A stretch of 43,429 nucleotides of DNA from Geobacillus jurassicus NBRC 107829 (GCF_001544315.1 NZ_BCQG01000030.1:1-43429), one strand, 5' to 3'; shown: positions 17,881-28,207, counted from the first letter of the stretch. Made by a program: numbers and translations. Notes: generated from the letters alone by a model not told the origin.

Positions 17881-18660
17881 TTACTTCCCTAGAAACAACG
17901 GTTTCCGTTTTTCTTTGAACGCCGCCACCCCTTCGCGATGATCCTCTGTTTCCACCATCAATCCTTGAATGAGCCGCTCTTCCTCGAGAATCTCTTCCAG
18001 TGTGGCGGTCAACGCGTGCTCGATCAGCCGCTTTTGTTTGCCGATCGCTTTCGTCGGACCGCTAGCCAACTGCAAAGCGAGCGTTTCCACCGCTTCGCGC
18101 AGCCTCTCGGCTGGAACGACTTCGCTTAAGACGCCTAACTCGTACAAACGGCGGGCCGGAATCGGCTCGGCGGTGAAGAAAAACTGTTTCGCCAAATGCG
18201 GGCCGACAAGCCGCGGGAGCCAATACGACCCGCCGCCATCGGAGACAAGACCGACTTTCGCGAAGCTTAAAATGAATTGGCTGTCCTCTGCGGCAAGAAT
18301 CAAATCGCAAGCCAGCGCCAAATTGAACCCCGCCCCGGCCGCCACCCCGTGCACCGCGGCAATGATCGGCTTTTCGCATGATCTCATCATTAAAATGAGA
18401 CGATTGAGGCGGCCGATATGGTCATACGCCTGCGGGCCATTGGCTTGCCCCATCGTTTTCACATCGCCGCCGGCGCAAAACGCCCGGCCGGCGCCGGACA
18501 AGACGATGACGCGAACGGCATCATCCGCTGCGGCGCGTTCGATTTCACGCGTCAGTCCGGCAATCATCTCCGGGCTGAAGGCATTGAGCCGCTCCGGACG
18601 GTTCAACGTCAACCATAATATCGGGCCGGATTGTTCCACAAGCAAATGAGGCGCTTCCAT
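17881..18660 (-). CDS. Enoyl-CoA hydratase/isomerase family protein (PaaG-like)
   Basis: 259 residues, normal for the crotonase family. The oxyanion-hole segments are AFCAGGDVK and HGVAAGAGFNLALACD. The second active-site segment reads KVGLVSDGGGSYWLPRL, with Asp-Gly-Gly where hydratases carry Glu. This pattern is typical of PaaG-like isomerases rather than classical hydratases, so isomerase or unusual hydratase activity on an acyl-CoA is likely. It is the last gene of a leftward operon behind two short-chain dehydrogenases. The ATG has a good GGGAGAGG ribosome binding site. The operon's inferred original promoter lies at about 21430, now cut off by an IS element. Confidence 0.92.
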   Translation of the reverse strand: MEAPHLLVEQSGPILWLTLNRPERLNAFSPEMIAGLTREIERAAADDAVRVIVLSGAGRAFCAGGDVKTMGQANGPQAYDHIGRLNRLILMMRSCEKPIIAAVHGVAAGAGFNLALACDLILAAEDSQFILSFAKVGLVSDGGGSYWLPRLVGPHLAKQFFFTAEPIPARRLYELGVLSEVVPAERLREAVETLALQLASGPTKAIGKQKRLIEHALTATLEEILEEERLIQGLMVETEDHREGVAAFKEKRKPLFLGK

Positions 18661-18708
18661 GTTCCTCTCCCTTTCCTTTAGTGTTTGGATGGAATTCGAC
18701 GCAAATCT

Positions 18709-19479
18709 TCATTTGATCAGCCAACCGCCATCGACAAGCACATCGGAACCGGTCATGTACGACGCTTCGTTAGAGGCAAGAAAGGCAATGACGTTCGCAA
18801 TTTCCTCCGGCGCCCCGACCCGGCCTAAGGCGGTGTTGCGCTCGATGGCTTTCACAAACCGCTCGTTTTGCAGGCCGCGCTCGGTGAGCGGCGTCTCGAC
18901 AAAGCCGGGCGAGACGGAATTGACGCGAATGCCATATGGCGCCAGCTCCAAAGCGAGCGATTTGGTCAAGTTGATGACCCCTGCTTTCGCCGCGCTGTAG
19001 TGCGGAATTTCCGCCCCGGCCTGATGGCCGGACAGGGACGCGACATTGACGATGGCCCGATTGACCCGTGCGCGTTTCGCTCCTTCCATCATCAGCGGGG
19101 CGAGCGCCTGCGACACAAGAAAGACGCTTTTGATGTTGATGCGCTGGATGTCATCCCACTCTTGCTCCGTCAGCTCAAGCCATCTCGCATGGGTGGAGAT
19201 GCCTGCGTTATTGACAAGCACATGCAAGTCGCCGTACCGCTTTTGAACATATTCCGCCAACGCCTTCACGTGTTCGCGGTCGGTGACATCCGCCGCAAAC
19301 CGGTCAGCGCCCCCCGGCGTCCCGAGACGTGCGATTTCTTCTGCAGCCTCCTCCAGTTTCGCTGCTGTACGGCCGACAAGCACGACGGTGGCGCCTTCCT
19401 TAGCCAAACGGAGGGCCGTCGCCTTGCCGATGCCGCTGCCTCCTCCTGTGACAACCGCCACGGTATTCAAAAAACGCAT
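18709..19479 (-). CDS. Short-chain dehydrogenase/reductase (FabG-like)
   Basis: 256 residues. It has the Rossmann motif TGGGSGIG, LVNNAG, the catalytic Ser in NVASLSG and YSAAK, and ends with DGGW. It probably oxidises or reduces a hydroxy- or keto-acyl-CoA with NAD(P). It lies 48 nt upstream of the enoyl-CoA hydratase gene and 80 nt downstream of the remains of a second SDR, so all three once formed an operon. The ATG at 19479 has the ribosome binding site GGGGAGAGG. It is intact although its upstream neighbour is broken; where its present promoter lies is unclear. Confidence 0.93.
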   Translation of the reverse strand: MRFLNTVAVVTGGGSGIGKATALRLAKEGATVVLVGRTAAKLEEAAEEIARLGTPGGADRFAADVTDREHVKALAEYVQKRYGDLHVLVNNAGISTHARWLELTEQEWDDIQRINIKSVFLVSQALAPLMMEGAKRARVNRAIVNVASLSGHQAGAEIPHYSAAKAGVINLTKSLALELAPYGIRVNSVSPGFVETPLTERGLQNERFVKAIERNTALGRVGAPEEIANVIAFLASNEASYMTGSDVLVDGGWLIK

Positions 19480-19559
19480 CGTTTTCCTCTCCCCTCATTT
19501 CCGTGTGGGCAACCTCGCCGTTCTTCGTGGCTGCCCTTCTTTTTTCGAACTCCGAATCG

Positions 19560-19893
<334 letters not shown>

Positions 19894-19900
<7 letters not shown>

Positions 19901-20949
19901 GCGAAGCCCGAAATCGCTTTGGCGATGTTGATCGCGCCATTCAAGTCGGCGTGGATGGTGTATCCGCACTTTTGGCATCGGAAGAGGATGCCGTTTCGGT
20001 TCGCTTTCTCCCGATGCCCGCATCGGCATGTTTGACTGGTGTAGGTCGGATTCACCCACTCCACCCGAATGCCCGCCATTTCGGCTTTGTAGGCAATCAT
20101 CGTTTGCAGTTGATGGAAAGCCCACGAATGAAGATTTCGTCCTGCTTCTTTGGCCGAAGCGGCTCGTTTCCGAATCCCCGCCAAATCTTCCATCCGAATC
20201 ACGCCAACACCGTTGGCAAGGGCAAAACGGACGATTTGACGGCTGATTTTATGGTTCATATCCTTCATCCAGCGGGACTCTTTACGGCCGATTTTGCGAA
20301 TCATATGAAGCTTCTTCGCTTGGCCCAACGTTCGCCGCAAAGCCGCATATCGTCGGCGCACAAAGGCGCATTGGCTCCCTTTGAAAAACCACGATTTCGT
20401 TCCCACGCTGGCAACGGCGATATAGCGAAGCCCAACGTCAACCCCCATCACCTTTGTTTCGTGCCGCGGCTTGACTTCAAATGCGACCGCGATCGCCAAG
20501 CACCATTTCTTTCGCTTTTTGTAGAGCTTGGCCGCCCCTTGTTTGGCGGTTCCATGGATCAGCCGATCCAGCCATGCTTCTTGATAGGGGCGCGTGACGA
20601 CAGGCACGCCAATTCGTTTCTCCAGTGTGGGGAAGGAAACCGTGTAGAACGCTCCTTTCTTTTCCACCTTTATGTTTTGATTGTTAAAGCAACACCAAAA
20701 TGTTCGGAACTTCTTTGCCTTTTGTTTTTTCTTTTGGGACTTCACTTCTCGAATCGTTTGATTCACGACGGCGGAAGGAAACCGCTGCGACGAAAACTCT
20801 TTAAACAGTTTGCTCGTCGCTTGATTCAGCTTGGGATGATTCAACAGCCAATTCGCAAAGGCGGTATTCACTTCTGTCATCCGTTCATACATGTCTTGTT
20901 TGACTTTCGTTGGGTTGTGCAGTTCCAGCCTTAGTGTGATCGTGGGCAT
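19894..20949 (-). CDS. tnpB: TnpB RNA-guided nuclease (IS605 OrfB)
   Basis: 351 residues from ATG 20949 (MPTITLRLEL), chosen for its GGGGGTGA ribosome binding site; an upstream in-frame start adds 20 unlikely residues. The RuvC nuclease triad is present: Asp171 (GVDVG), Glu254 (RMEDL) and Asp335 (HADLNGA). A zinc finger (CRCG...CQKC, Cys308, 310, 325, 328) sits between the last two. No frameshift or stop is seen, so the protein is probably active. TnpB cuts DNA next to a short motif (TAM, here expected to be TTTAC or TTAC) guided by the reRNA. Confidence 0.93.
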
Positions 20950-21103
20950 GGATTCACCCCCTTTTCTTTTGAGATTCCACATAACGTTTGATGGTTTCGC
21001 TTGATACATTTCCTGCTGTACTCATGACTATATCAGTTCGATGAATGAACTGCAACGCGCTTCATCCTACCCCTAAAGGAGTGGGCTTTCGCGCGGGATT
21101 TCT

Positions 21104-21353
21104 GTAAACCGCCGAAGGCATCGACCGTTGTTTGGACAAGGCGGCTCACTTGCTTGGAATCGGCTACGTCCGCCTTGACAAAAATCGCCTCGCCTCCTTT
21201 TTGCCGGATCAGGCGGACCGTTTCTTCCCCTCCCTCCTCATTGATGTCACTCACGGCCACTTTTGCGCCTTCTTCCGCAAAGCGAATCGCCGTCGCCCGG
21301 CCGATGCCGCTCGCGCCGCCGGTGACAATCGCCGCTTTTCCGTTTAGCCTCAT
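21104..21353 (-). pseudogene. N-terminal remnant of the SDR gene cut by an IS element
   Basis: The first 83 or so codons of an SDR: KAAIVTGGASGIGRATAIRF, the second beta-alpha unit with VAVSDINEEGG, and TTVDAFGG just before the element. The ATG at 21353 has upstream a promoter and an 18-bp palindromic operator, so this was the first gene of the operon that also holds the SDR at 18709 and the enoyl-CoA hydratase at 17881. The frame runs into the IS and is lost. Confidence 0.88.
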
Positions 21354-21402
21354 GATCTTCCCACCTTTCGATCCACTTCTGAATCCGTTTTCAACAGATG
21401 AT

Positions 21403-21420
21403 ATACCAACCGGTTAGTAT
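21403..21420. promoter_or_regulatory. TetR-type operator, site 2 (one mismatch)
   Basis: ATACCAACCGGTTAGTAT, an 18-bp palindrome with one mismatched pair. It is the same as the perfect site at 39870-39887 apart from one base. It lies directly downstream of a minus-strand -10 TATAAT at about 21430-21440 (-35 TTTAAA, 17 bp), so a bound repressor would block the start of the broken SDR operon. Confidence 0.75.
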
Positions 21421-21866
21421 GTTGTTTCTTTTATTATACATCACATTTAGAATATTTTAAACATTTTTATACCTTAATCGGAAAAGCCTGCACTTCCAAA
21501 CAAAGACGAAGCCAACGGCAATCGAGCCCGCTTCACCGCCTGACGCGTCTCCTTCCTTCAATGAACACCATGCCGTTATGGAAAAAAAGAGGAGCCGCGG
21601 TTTTGGCTCCTCGTTCATCCGTCGATGAGTACAACAGCCGACAGGGCTTCACATATCCGTATATAGCACCCAAACGGAGGGGGGGAGCCGTTGCCTATCC
21701 AGCTTCCGGAGATGTGGCCGACATGAGCATCCGCACCGTCGGCCGCCACCCTTCCCCAAGAAGAGTTCGGCTGAACCAATGCGGTTTACCAGAAAATAGA
21801 GGTCGACCTTCTCGGATGTACGGTATGTTGAGGCAGTCGGTCTAGAGCCGGCTGTCACCGGCCGTC
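21421..21866. other. Intergenic stretch between the SDR operon promoter and the ABC ATPase gene
   Basis: It holds the -10/-35 of the SDR operon at its left edge, a clear leftward terminator at 21582-21612, and about 250 bases (21613-21866) downstream of the ABC gene stop with no convincing protein. The open frames here have odd composition, lack ribosome binding sites and match nothing I know. It could be a long 3' untranslated region or a small RNA. Confidence 0.4.
21582..21612 (-). terminator. Rho-independent terminator downstream of the nos-ABC operon
   Basis: GAGGAGCC (21589-21596) with GGCTCCTC (21605-21612), 8-nt loop, followed leftward by seven T. It is 255 nt past the ABC ATPase stop, unusually far. 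Confidence 0.8.
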
Positions 21867-22652
21867 CTATCGACCGACGGACACCCATGGCCGGCCGTGT
21901 TCCCAATGAATGCGGATCGGAAGGCGAAACGCTTCTGAGAGTCGCTCATCGGTCAACACATCCTCTTTTCGGCCAGCCACCACGATGCGCCCGTCTTGCA
22001 AAAGCAAGACATGGGTGATCGAGTCGACGATTTCTTCAATATAATGGGTGACGTATAAGAGATGGCACGGCTGAGTGACGATCTGTCCGATCAGTGATAA
22101 GATTTCTTCGCGGGCCAATAAGTCAAGGCCGACCGTCGGCTCGTCCAAAATGAGCAGCTTCGGATGGGCCATCAGCGCTCGGGCGATCAATGTTTTCCGC
22201 TTTTCTCCTTGCGACAGCGTTGCGTACCGCTTTCCTTTGACCGCTTGAAGACGAAACGATTCCATGAATGATTCCGCTTCCGCTCGATCGTCATCCGTGA
22301 CGGCATCATACAAGCCGATGGTGGCAAACTTGCCGCTGATGATGACATCTTCAACCGTTTCTGCCTGCAGCGTATCATGAAACTGATCAAGGAGCGAGCT
22401 GCTCACAAACCCGATGTGCCGTCGCAACTCCGGCAGGCTTGCCTGTCCAAACCGATAGCCCAATACTTCAACATCCCCGCGCGTCGGATATTGATAGCCG
22501 GTGACGATATTGAGAAGCGATGTTTTCCCGGAGCCGTTTAGGCCAAGAATCGCCCATTGCTCACCTTCTTTCACCTCCCAGTTCATATCATGCAAAATGG
22601 TCCGCCCGCCCCTCACCCATGACACATCGCACATACGGATGATGACGGTCAT
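21867..22652 (-). CDS. ABC transporter ATP-binding protein (YlmA-like)
   Basis: 261 residues, a single ABC ATPase domain. Walker A is GLNGSGKTS, the signature LSQGEKRK, Walker B LLILDEP and the switch His lies in VTHYIEE. It resembles B. subtilis YlmA, an orphan ATPase with unknown permease. The start overlaps the stop of nos by four bases (ATGA), so it is translated together with nitric oxide synthase. No permease gene is fused or directly adjacent; YhgE, an ABC-2-type membrane protein two genes upstream, is one candidate partner. The substrate is unknown. Confidence 0.92.
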   Translation of the reverse strand: MTVIIRMCDVSWVRGGRTILHDMNWEVKEGEQWAILGLNGSGKTSLLNIVTGYQYPTRGDVEVLGYRFGQASLPELRRHIGFVSSSLLDQFHDTLQAETVEDVIISGKFATIGLYDAVTDDDRAEAESFMESFRLQAVKGKRYATLSQGEKRKTLIARALMAHPKLLILDEPTVGLDLLAREEILSLIGQIVTQPCHLLYVTHYIEEIVDSITHVLLLQDGRIVVAGRKEDVLTDERLSEAFRLPIRIHWEHGRPWVSVGR

Positions 22653-23788
22653 TGTTCCTCTCCCCTTTCACATTCATATGGACGATCTTGATAGAAAAAG
22701 TTTGGCAACACGGTCGTATTGTCATATGATCGATGAAAAATGTGCGTTGTCGCCGGAGAAAGAGGCGGAATCAGCCATGTCCAATCGCCAGTGACATGGC
22801 GGCCGGCCGCTTTCTCTTGCTGTTCAAACAGCTGAAACTGGCGCGCGGCGGTATGGTGATCAACGATGCTGACGCCCGCCTTTTTGTAGGAATACAAAAC
22901 AGCGATATTCAATTCGACCAGCGCCTTGTCTTTCCATAATGATGCGTTGGAGTTGGTGTCAAGCCCCATGCAAGAGGCCACTTTCGGAAGCATGTTGTAG
23001 CGATAATCATCAGCAAAATTGCGGGCTCCGATCTCAGTTCCCATGTACCACCCATTAAACGGCGCCGCCATGTAACGAATCCCGCCGATTTCGAGGCACA
23101 TATCCGAAATGATCGGGACCGCGTACCATTTTAACTGCAAATCGCGAAACCACGGAAACTCCGGATGTTCAATCGGCACCTCAAGCACCAATTCTTTGGG
23201 GATCGACGTCCAAACAGGCTTCCGGCCGCCTACCTGGATCACCAATGGCAACACGTCAAATGGCGTTTTTTCCCCTTTCCACCCAAGCTGTTCACAGGCA
23301 CGGGTGAAAGTGAGGGAGGATGAGTCGCCGATGATCCCTTCTTCGGTTTCATAACCTGCATAACGAATCAGTTGATGATTCCAAATGCGCACTTCCCCGT
23401 TTGGACGGAAGATCGTGATCGTCGGCCGGATTTTCCCGCCATTGGTCGCAAACTCAATATGATGGAACAGATAAGAAAAAACCTCGTCTTCGGTAACCGC
23501 CTCTCTCGCATCAATGACATGGAGCGATCGCCAAAAAAAGCGGCCGATGCAACGGTTGCTATGACGCCAAGCCATCTTAGCCCCATAGCTTAACTCTTCG
23601 TACGTATGAACATATGTACCAGTTTGTTCTACTTCCAAACGGATTTCGTTCAACCGCCGCTTCATTTCTTGCTCACTTTTTCCAAGCTCCCGATAGCTCA
23701 CCGTGATAAACTGTTCTGCTTTTTTCATCAACTGCACATCATGCTGTCTGACCCTTGTTTGATTCATATCACTCTCGATGTTTACCAT
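22649..23788 (-). CDS. nos: Bacterial nitric oxide synthase oxygenase
   Basis: About 379 residues, an oxygenase-only NOS that makes NO from arginine with haem and a tetrahydropterin or folate cofactor, taking electrons from general reductases. The haem thiolate Cys lies in [10 protein letters not shown]; the substrate-binding Glu is in [13 protein letters not shown], and the family signatures [28 protein letters not shown] and [12 protein letters not shown] are intact. It closely resembles the well-studied Geobacillus enzyme. The start is uncertain: ATG 23788 has GGAGG rather far upstream, and ATG 23767 is an alternative. It overlaps the small membrane protein gene before it and the ABC ATPase gene after it. 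Confidence 0.97.
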   Translation of the reverse strand: MVNIESDMNQTRVRQHDVQLMKKAEQFITVSYRELGKSEQEMKRRLNEIRLEVEQTGTYVHTYEELSYGAKMAWRHSNRCIGRFFWRSLHVIDAREAVTEDEVFSYLFHHIEFATNGGKIRPTITIFRPNGEVRIWNHQLIRYAGYETEEGIIGDSSSLTFTRACEQLGWKGEKTPFDVLPLVIQVGGRKPVWTSIPKELVLEVPIEHPEFPWFRDLQLKWYAVPIISDMCLEIGGIRYMAAPFNGWYMGTEIGARNFADDYRYNMLPKVASCMGLDTNSNASLWKDKALVELNIAVLYSYKKAGVSIVDHHTAARQFQLFEQQEKAAGRHVTGDWTWLIPPLSPATTHIFHRSYDNTTVLPNFFYQDRPYECERGEEQ

Positions 23789-23945
23789 ATATGCTTCTTT
23801 TCCTCCACTTTCGATCGATTGGACTCTTCGCAGTCATTCCAATTCCAATCAATAAACAAATGCCCCCGACCCACCACATTTGCTCGATAAACATCGAAAT
23901 CGCCAAAAAAATGAGCGCAAAACCAAGCAGTCGACGGATCGACAT
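23769..23945 (-). CDS. 58-aa two-helix membrane protein upstream of nos
   Basis: Starts at ATG 23945 (MSIRRLLGF) with the ribosome binding site AAAAGGGGAGAG; a longer frame to 23984 lacks one. Two hydrophobic segments (about 6-19 and 23-38) are followed by a basic tail (RKWRKRS). Its 3' end overlaps the nos start by 20 bases, which suggests coupled translation. I do not recognise the family. It could help place or regulate NOS at the membrane, but that is speculation. Confidence 0.65.
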   Translation of the reverse strand: MSIRRLLGFALIFLAISMFIEQMWWVGGICLLIGIGMTAKSPIDRKWRKRSIYGKHRE

Positions 23946-24104
23946 GATTCTCTCCCCTTTTCCCCGCATCGAGCGCTCTCCCATCGTGCGAAAGCAGCAG
24001 TGAACAATGCTTGGAGACGTCTATCCCACGGGGCAATTGAGAATGGAGCAGCGCTCTCGTCCCTATTGTAACAGATGCTTCCAAAAGAAAATAGAGAAAA
24101 TTTT

Positions 24105-26234
24105 TCAATGAAACAACCCACTTTGGACGGCTTTCTCTTTCAGCGCGCGCATCCATGGGTTTAATGAGCTTTTCAACAAAAGTCCGGCCAAAAGGGCGGC
24201 AACGGCAAACAAGAGAAGCCGCTTGACATCATGCTCAACATTTTCCCATACAATCCCGCCGACCGCCTCGCGCATTACATCAATGGCATAGGTAAACGGC
24301 AGCCAAGGGTTTAATTGCTGAAAGAACGGAGGAATCAGCTCAACGGGATACGTTCCCCCCGCTCCGGCAATTTGCAAGACGAGCAACACAATCGCCATCG
24401 CTTTTCCCACATTGCCGAACAAGGAAACAAGCGAAAAAACCACCGCCATAAAGACAAAGCCGCACAAAAGGCCGAACGTCATGAACCATCCCGGTTCACG
24501 GACGAAAATATTCGGCAAGATGAAAGCCGCTCCAGCTGTCACGACCATCGCCTGCAAAGCATTCAGCGTCCAAAAGGTCAACAGCCGTCCGGCATATCTT
24601 TCCCGCTCATTCGCTTCCGAAAACGAAGAAGGATCCGTCGACAAGACGGAAACAAGCAACAAACATCCTACCCATATGGCCAGCACCGTGTAAAATGGAT
24701 TCATGCCCGAACCATAGTTCGGCAACGGAAAAAGGCGGAACGTTTGCACGTCAACCGGGTGGGCCAAAAATGCACCTTTCGCCTGTGGATCTTGTTTCAA
24801 CAAGCGAATAAGTTCATCGATGTTGGTTTCTCTTTTGATTTTCGATAGGAAGGCGGCCAGCTCGCGAACCTGGCGGGAAAGAAATGGATATTGAGCCTGT
24901 GCGGTCTTTAGCGCCTGTTGCGCGGCCGCTAAATCACGATCTGTGTTTGACAACCATTGCTCTACCTCATTTAACGCTTGATCCATGCGAAGAAGCGTTT
25001 GTTTCGCTTGGCGTACCTGTTTCCCCGTTTGATTCCATTTCGCACGCAACAGAGGCAACAACCGTTGGCGATATGCTTGATCAAGTTGCTGCGCCTGCGC
25101 GTCCAATAAGGCCATTTGTTCACGCAGGTGAGTGATCTTCTCTTCGACGCCTGTTGGATGTTGTTTCACTAGCGCCGCTGTTTCTTGAATAGACGCTAGC
25201 GTCTGCTCGATACGGCTGACTGTGCGCTGCACAGGTTGAAGCGAAGAGGAATCAATCGTCCCCTCCCATGTTCTCAACGTTCGGCGCAATTGCTGAACCA
25301 ATGGGCTCGCGTCTGTTGCAGCCTGTTGGATGAGAGTCGCCCAACGCGCTTGCTTTTCCGGTGTATCAAGAGACTCTGGCGTCTGCCCTGCAAAGGAGAA
25401 GGGAAAGGAATGGAGCGCATGAACCGCCATTTCCACCGGCTTTTCCCATAAGTGCGATGAAGCATTGACTTGCATGAACAACTTCTCAACGCGGCCTGTC
25501 CATTCTAAACCACGCCGCACCGTTGTTTTGGCAGCCGGCAGAAGCTCGCGGCCTGTACGAACCAACGATCTTGCCTCTCCTACATCGCGATCTAGGGCTT
25601 CCAATTGTCGTTGAATCGTTGGCAATTCGTTTTCTAGACGAAACACGAACGCCTCAACGCGGCGAATGGTGGGAAGCTGCTGTTCGAGCGTCACTCCCGC
25701 TTGGTGGAACAAGGAAAACAACGCGGTATTGACCACCCTCACAAACTCATCGCTGACTTGAGCTGACAACGTACTTGCTCCGCGCTCCGTGATTTTGGGA
25801 GCGATGGCGTTTCGTTTGTCGTTTTCATAGTAGTAAATGGTCGCCCTTTTCGGACGATCTTGAACGACAGTAGCCAATCGGGCCGAAAAATCTGCTGGGA
25901 TGACGATGGTGGCGAAGTAGTCCCCTTTTCGCACACCTGTCATTCCCTTTTCTTTCGAAACAAATCGCCAGCCCAACCGATGGTTGTGTTGCAACGCTCT
26001 CACAATCTCGTCACCGGCCTGAAACGAACGCCCAGCCAACTCCGCCCCGCGGTCTTCGTTCACCACCCCAATCGGTAAATCATCTGTATGGGCATAAGGG
26101 TCAATCGAAGCCTCTACATTGATCCAAGCGTAAAGCGATGGAAGAACGATCAGACCGAGAGCCAATATGGCTGCGGCCCAGTTGGTCGTGAGATGTTTCA
26201 AATCGTTCACATAAATGCGCCATGCCTGTTTCAC
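24105..26234 (-). CDS. yhgE: YhgE/Pip-family ABC-2-type membrane protein
   Basis: 709 residues. One N-terminal helix (about 20-40, ILALGLIVLPSLYAWINV) is followed by the conserved PIGVVNEDRGAEL segment, a large extracytoplasmic domain with long coiled coils (about 190-490), and five or so C-terminal helices (from about 520). This layout is typical of YhgE/Pip and related secretion-accessory proteins (phage infection protein, EsaA-like). The C-terminal part has the ABC-2 permease fold. The ATG follows a weak ribosome binding site. It is transcribed towards nos, with 160 bases between them. Confidence 0.92.
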   Translation of the reverse strand: MKQAWRIYVNDLKHLTTNWAAAILALGLIVLPSLYAWINVEASIDPYAHTDDLPIGVVNEDRGAELAGRSFQAGDEIVRALQHNHRLGWRFVSKEKGMTGVRKGDYFATIVIPADFSARLATVVQDRPKRATIYYYENDKRNAIAPKITERGASTLSAQVSDEFVRVVNTALFSLFHQAGVTLEQQLPTIRRVEAFVFRLENELPTIQRQLEALDRDVGEARSLVRTGRELLPAAKTTVRRGLEWTGRVEKLFMQVNASSHLWEKPVEMAVHALHSFPFSFAGQTPESLDTPEKQARWATLIQQAATDASPLVQQLRRTLRTWEGTIDSSSLQPVQRTVSRIEQTLASIQETAALVKQHPTGVEEKITHLREQMALLDAQAQQLDQAYRQRLLPLLRAKWNQTGKQVRQAKQTLLRMDQALNEVEQWLSNTDRDLAAAQQALKTAQAQYPFLSRQVRELAAFLSKIKRETNIDELIRLLKQDPQAKGAFLAHPVDVQTFRLFPLPNYGSGMNPFYTVLAIWVGCLLLVSVLSTDPSSFSEANERERYAGRLLTFWTLNALQAMVVTAGAAFILPNIFVREPGWFMTFGLLCGFVFMAVVFSLVSLFGNVGKAMAIVLLVLQIAGAGGTYPVELIPPFFQQLNPWLPFTYAIDVMREAVGGIVWENVEHDVKRLLLFAVAALLAGLLLKSSLNPWMRALKEKAVQSGLFH

Positions 26235-26318
26235 TTTGATCCGCTTCCTTTCAAGTCGATCATGCTGTTGTTAGTATGAGCGGATCACGGAAAACTAAAC
26301 CAACTCGGCCAGTCCTGT

Positions 26319-26753
26319 TCATTTGCGAAAAAAGAGCCAAAGCGCCAAAAATAGAAAGCCCATGGCGGCTAGGCGCATCATGTCAAATGGAATACGCTGT
26401 CCGCCGAACAGGCCAAAATGGTCAACAATTGAACTCATGACAAGCTGACCAGCAATCACCGCCATCAATGAATTGGCAACACCGATTTTCGGGACGATGA
26501 GCACCATCACAAATACATAAAAGGCGCCAAGAACACCTCCGGTCAGTTGCCATTTCGGCACGGAAAACATGGCAAGGAATTCTCCATTGCCCAAAAACAA
26601 TTGCACTAAAAAGAGGACAACCGTCCCGATCAAAAACGAAACGAACGCTCCTTCAAACACACCGATCCGCTTGCCCAGGCCGCCGTTGACTCCGGCCTGT
26701 ACGGAAACAGCCATTCCGGCAGCCAAGGCCAGCAGCATCCATAACCATTTCAC
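26319..26753 (-). CDS. DMT-superfamily transporter, DUF606/YdcZ type
   Basis: 144 residues when started at GTG 26753 (MKWLWMLLALAAG) behind AGGGGGG; a longer frame reaches 26831 with an N-terminal extension that does not look like a membrane protein. Five hydrophobic helices cover nearly the whole protein. Features typical of the DUF606 family are GVNGGLGKRIG near the N-terminus and VIAGQLVMSSIVDHFGLFG near the end. These small transporters often work as pairs or homodimers. Substrate unknown. It stands alone between YhgE and ChrA. Confidence 0.88.
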   Translation of the reverse strand: MKWLWMLLALAAGMAVSVQAGVNGGLGKRIGVFEGAFVSFLIGTVVLFLVQLFLGNGEFLAMFSVPKWQLTGGVLGAFYVFVMVLIVPKIGVANSLMAVIAGQLVMSSIVDHFGLFGGQRIPFDMMRLAAMGFLFLALWLFFRK

Positions 26754-26924
26754 GTCCCATTCCCCCCTAAGGCGCCAACATTCCTCTTTATCATGATTCA
26801 GTTCAAAAAAACTTGTCAAGATATTGGCCATAGCAGCCGAAAAACCCAGGCATGTTGATTAACCAATAAAAACCAGATGAGAAGGCTCTATTCCTAGCTT
26901 TTCTGCCGTAGTCGGCCATCGGAT

Positions 26925-28133
26925 TCATTGAACAAAAGAATGCCAAAGCCCCCCGGCGAACGAAACGAGAACAACCGCCCAGGCCGGCCACTTCCAAACG
27001 GCAAGGAGAAGGAAGGCGCCGAGGACAAACGCTAGATCAGCCGGTCCTTTCACGGCTTTCGTCCAAATCGGATCGTACAGCGCCGCAAGCAAAATCCCAA
27101 CCACAGCGGCGTTAATGCCGGCAAGCGCCGCTTGGAAGCGCGGATGGCGGCGAAGCCAGTGCCAAAACGGAAACGCGCCAAGAACGAGCAAAAAGGATGG
27201 AAGAAAAATGGATGTGGTAGCCACTAGCGCTCCCTTCCAGCCCAACGCCGCCATTCCAATATACGCGGCAAACGTAAACAGCGGCCCAGGGACGGCTTGG
27301 GCGGCGCTGTAGCCGGCTAAAAACTGATTGGCGGTTACCCACCTTTGCGGCACCACTTCCGCCTCCAAGAGCGGCAACACCACATGACCGCCGCCAAACA
27401 CGAGCGCCCCAGCGCGGTAAAAGCTGTCAAACAGCGCCAAAAGCGGTGAATGGATCCAAGTGCGAATGAGCGGCAGCGCAACAAGCAACACGGCAAACAA
27501 TGAAAGCAGCGTCAAACCGGTGGAACGACGAATGGAAGGCGGGATGCCTGCTGAAGACGAAGAAGGTGCGACGTTTTTTCGCCATCCAATAGCGCCAATG
27601 ACCCCCGCTGCGGCGATGACGGCTACTTGGCTCCATGCATCCGGCATAAGAAGCACGGCACCTGCCGCGGCGATGGCAACCGTCGCCTGCAGGCGACCGG
27701 CGGCAAATTTACGCGCCATCTCCCATACGGCTTGTGCTACAACCGCTACAGCTGCCAACAGCAAACCTTTCATCCAACCAGCTTCACCCGAAGGAGCATG
27801 TTGCAGCCAAACGGCGACTACGCTGAGGGCGACAGCCGACGGCAATGTAAAGCCAAGCCAAGCGGCAAACGCCCCCCAAACGCCAGCGCGCATGAATCCG
27901 ATGCCGATGCCGACTTGGCTGCTCGCCGGACCAGGGAGGAATTGGCATAAAGCGACCAAATCGGCATACGTTTTCTCGTCCATCCATTTTTTTCGTTTGA
28001 CGTACTCTTCGTAAAAATAGCCGAGATGAGCGATCGGACCGCCAAATGACGTTAGACCGAGGAGAAGCGCTGTTTTTCCGACTTCCCAAACCAATCGGCT
28101 CTTGCTTGTTTCTTGTTGATTCATCGAGGCCAA
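26925..28133 (-). CDS. chrA: Chromate transporter ChrA (long-chain type)
   Basis: 402 residues with two homologous halves, typical of bidomain CHR proteins. The first half has SFGGPIAHLGYF and FLPGPASSQVGIG; the second has FGGGHVVLPLLEAEVV and AVPGPLFTFAAYIG. It is predicted to expel chromate with proton motive force. The start is taken as TTG 28133, set by AAAGGAAGTG 7-9 nt before it; ATG 28124 is also possible. It diverges from queT, whose start is 75 nt away. No chrB-like regulator is adjacent. Confidence 0.92.
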   Translation of the reverse strand: MASMNQQETSKSRLVWEVGKTALLLGLTSFGGPIAHLGYFYEEYVKRKKWMDEKTYADLVALCQFLPGPASSQVGIGIGFMRAGVWGAFAAWLGFTLPSAVALSVVAVWLQHAPSGEAGWMKGLLLAAVAVVAQAVWEMARKFAAGRLQATVAIAAAGAVLLMPDAWSQVAVIAAAGVIGAIGWRKNVAPSSSSAGIPPSIRRSTGLTLLSLFAVLLVALPLIRTWIHSPLLALFDSFYRAGALVFGGGHVVLPLLEAEVVPQRWVTANQFLAGYSAAQAVPGPLFTFAAYIGMAALGWKGALVATTSIFLPSFLLVLGAFPFWHWLRRHPRFQAALAGINAAVVGILLAALYDPIWTKAVKGPADLAFVLGAFLLLAVWKWPAWAVVLVSFAGGLWHSFVQ

Positions 28134-28207
28134 CGAGATTCACTTCCTTTCGTTCACTCGTTTGTCGTGCTACAATCATATTATCATCAATGCGAGGAGA
28201 GGACGTT

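Noticed and set aside
21561-21906. Two open frames downstream of the ABC ATPase gene
   Set aside because: Cys/Arg/Gly-biased sequences with no family pattern and no ribosome binding site; one crosses a terminator.
28134-28207. preQ1 riboswitch before queT
   Set aside because: No preQ1-I or preQ1-II pattern was found in the short leader.
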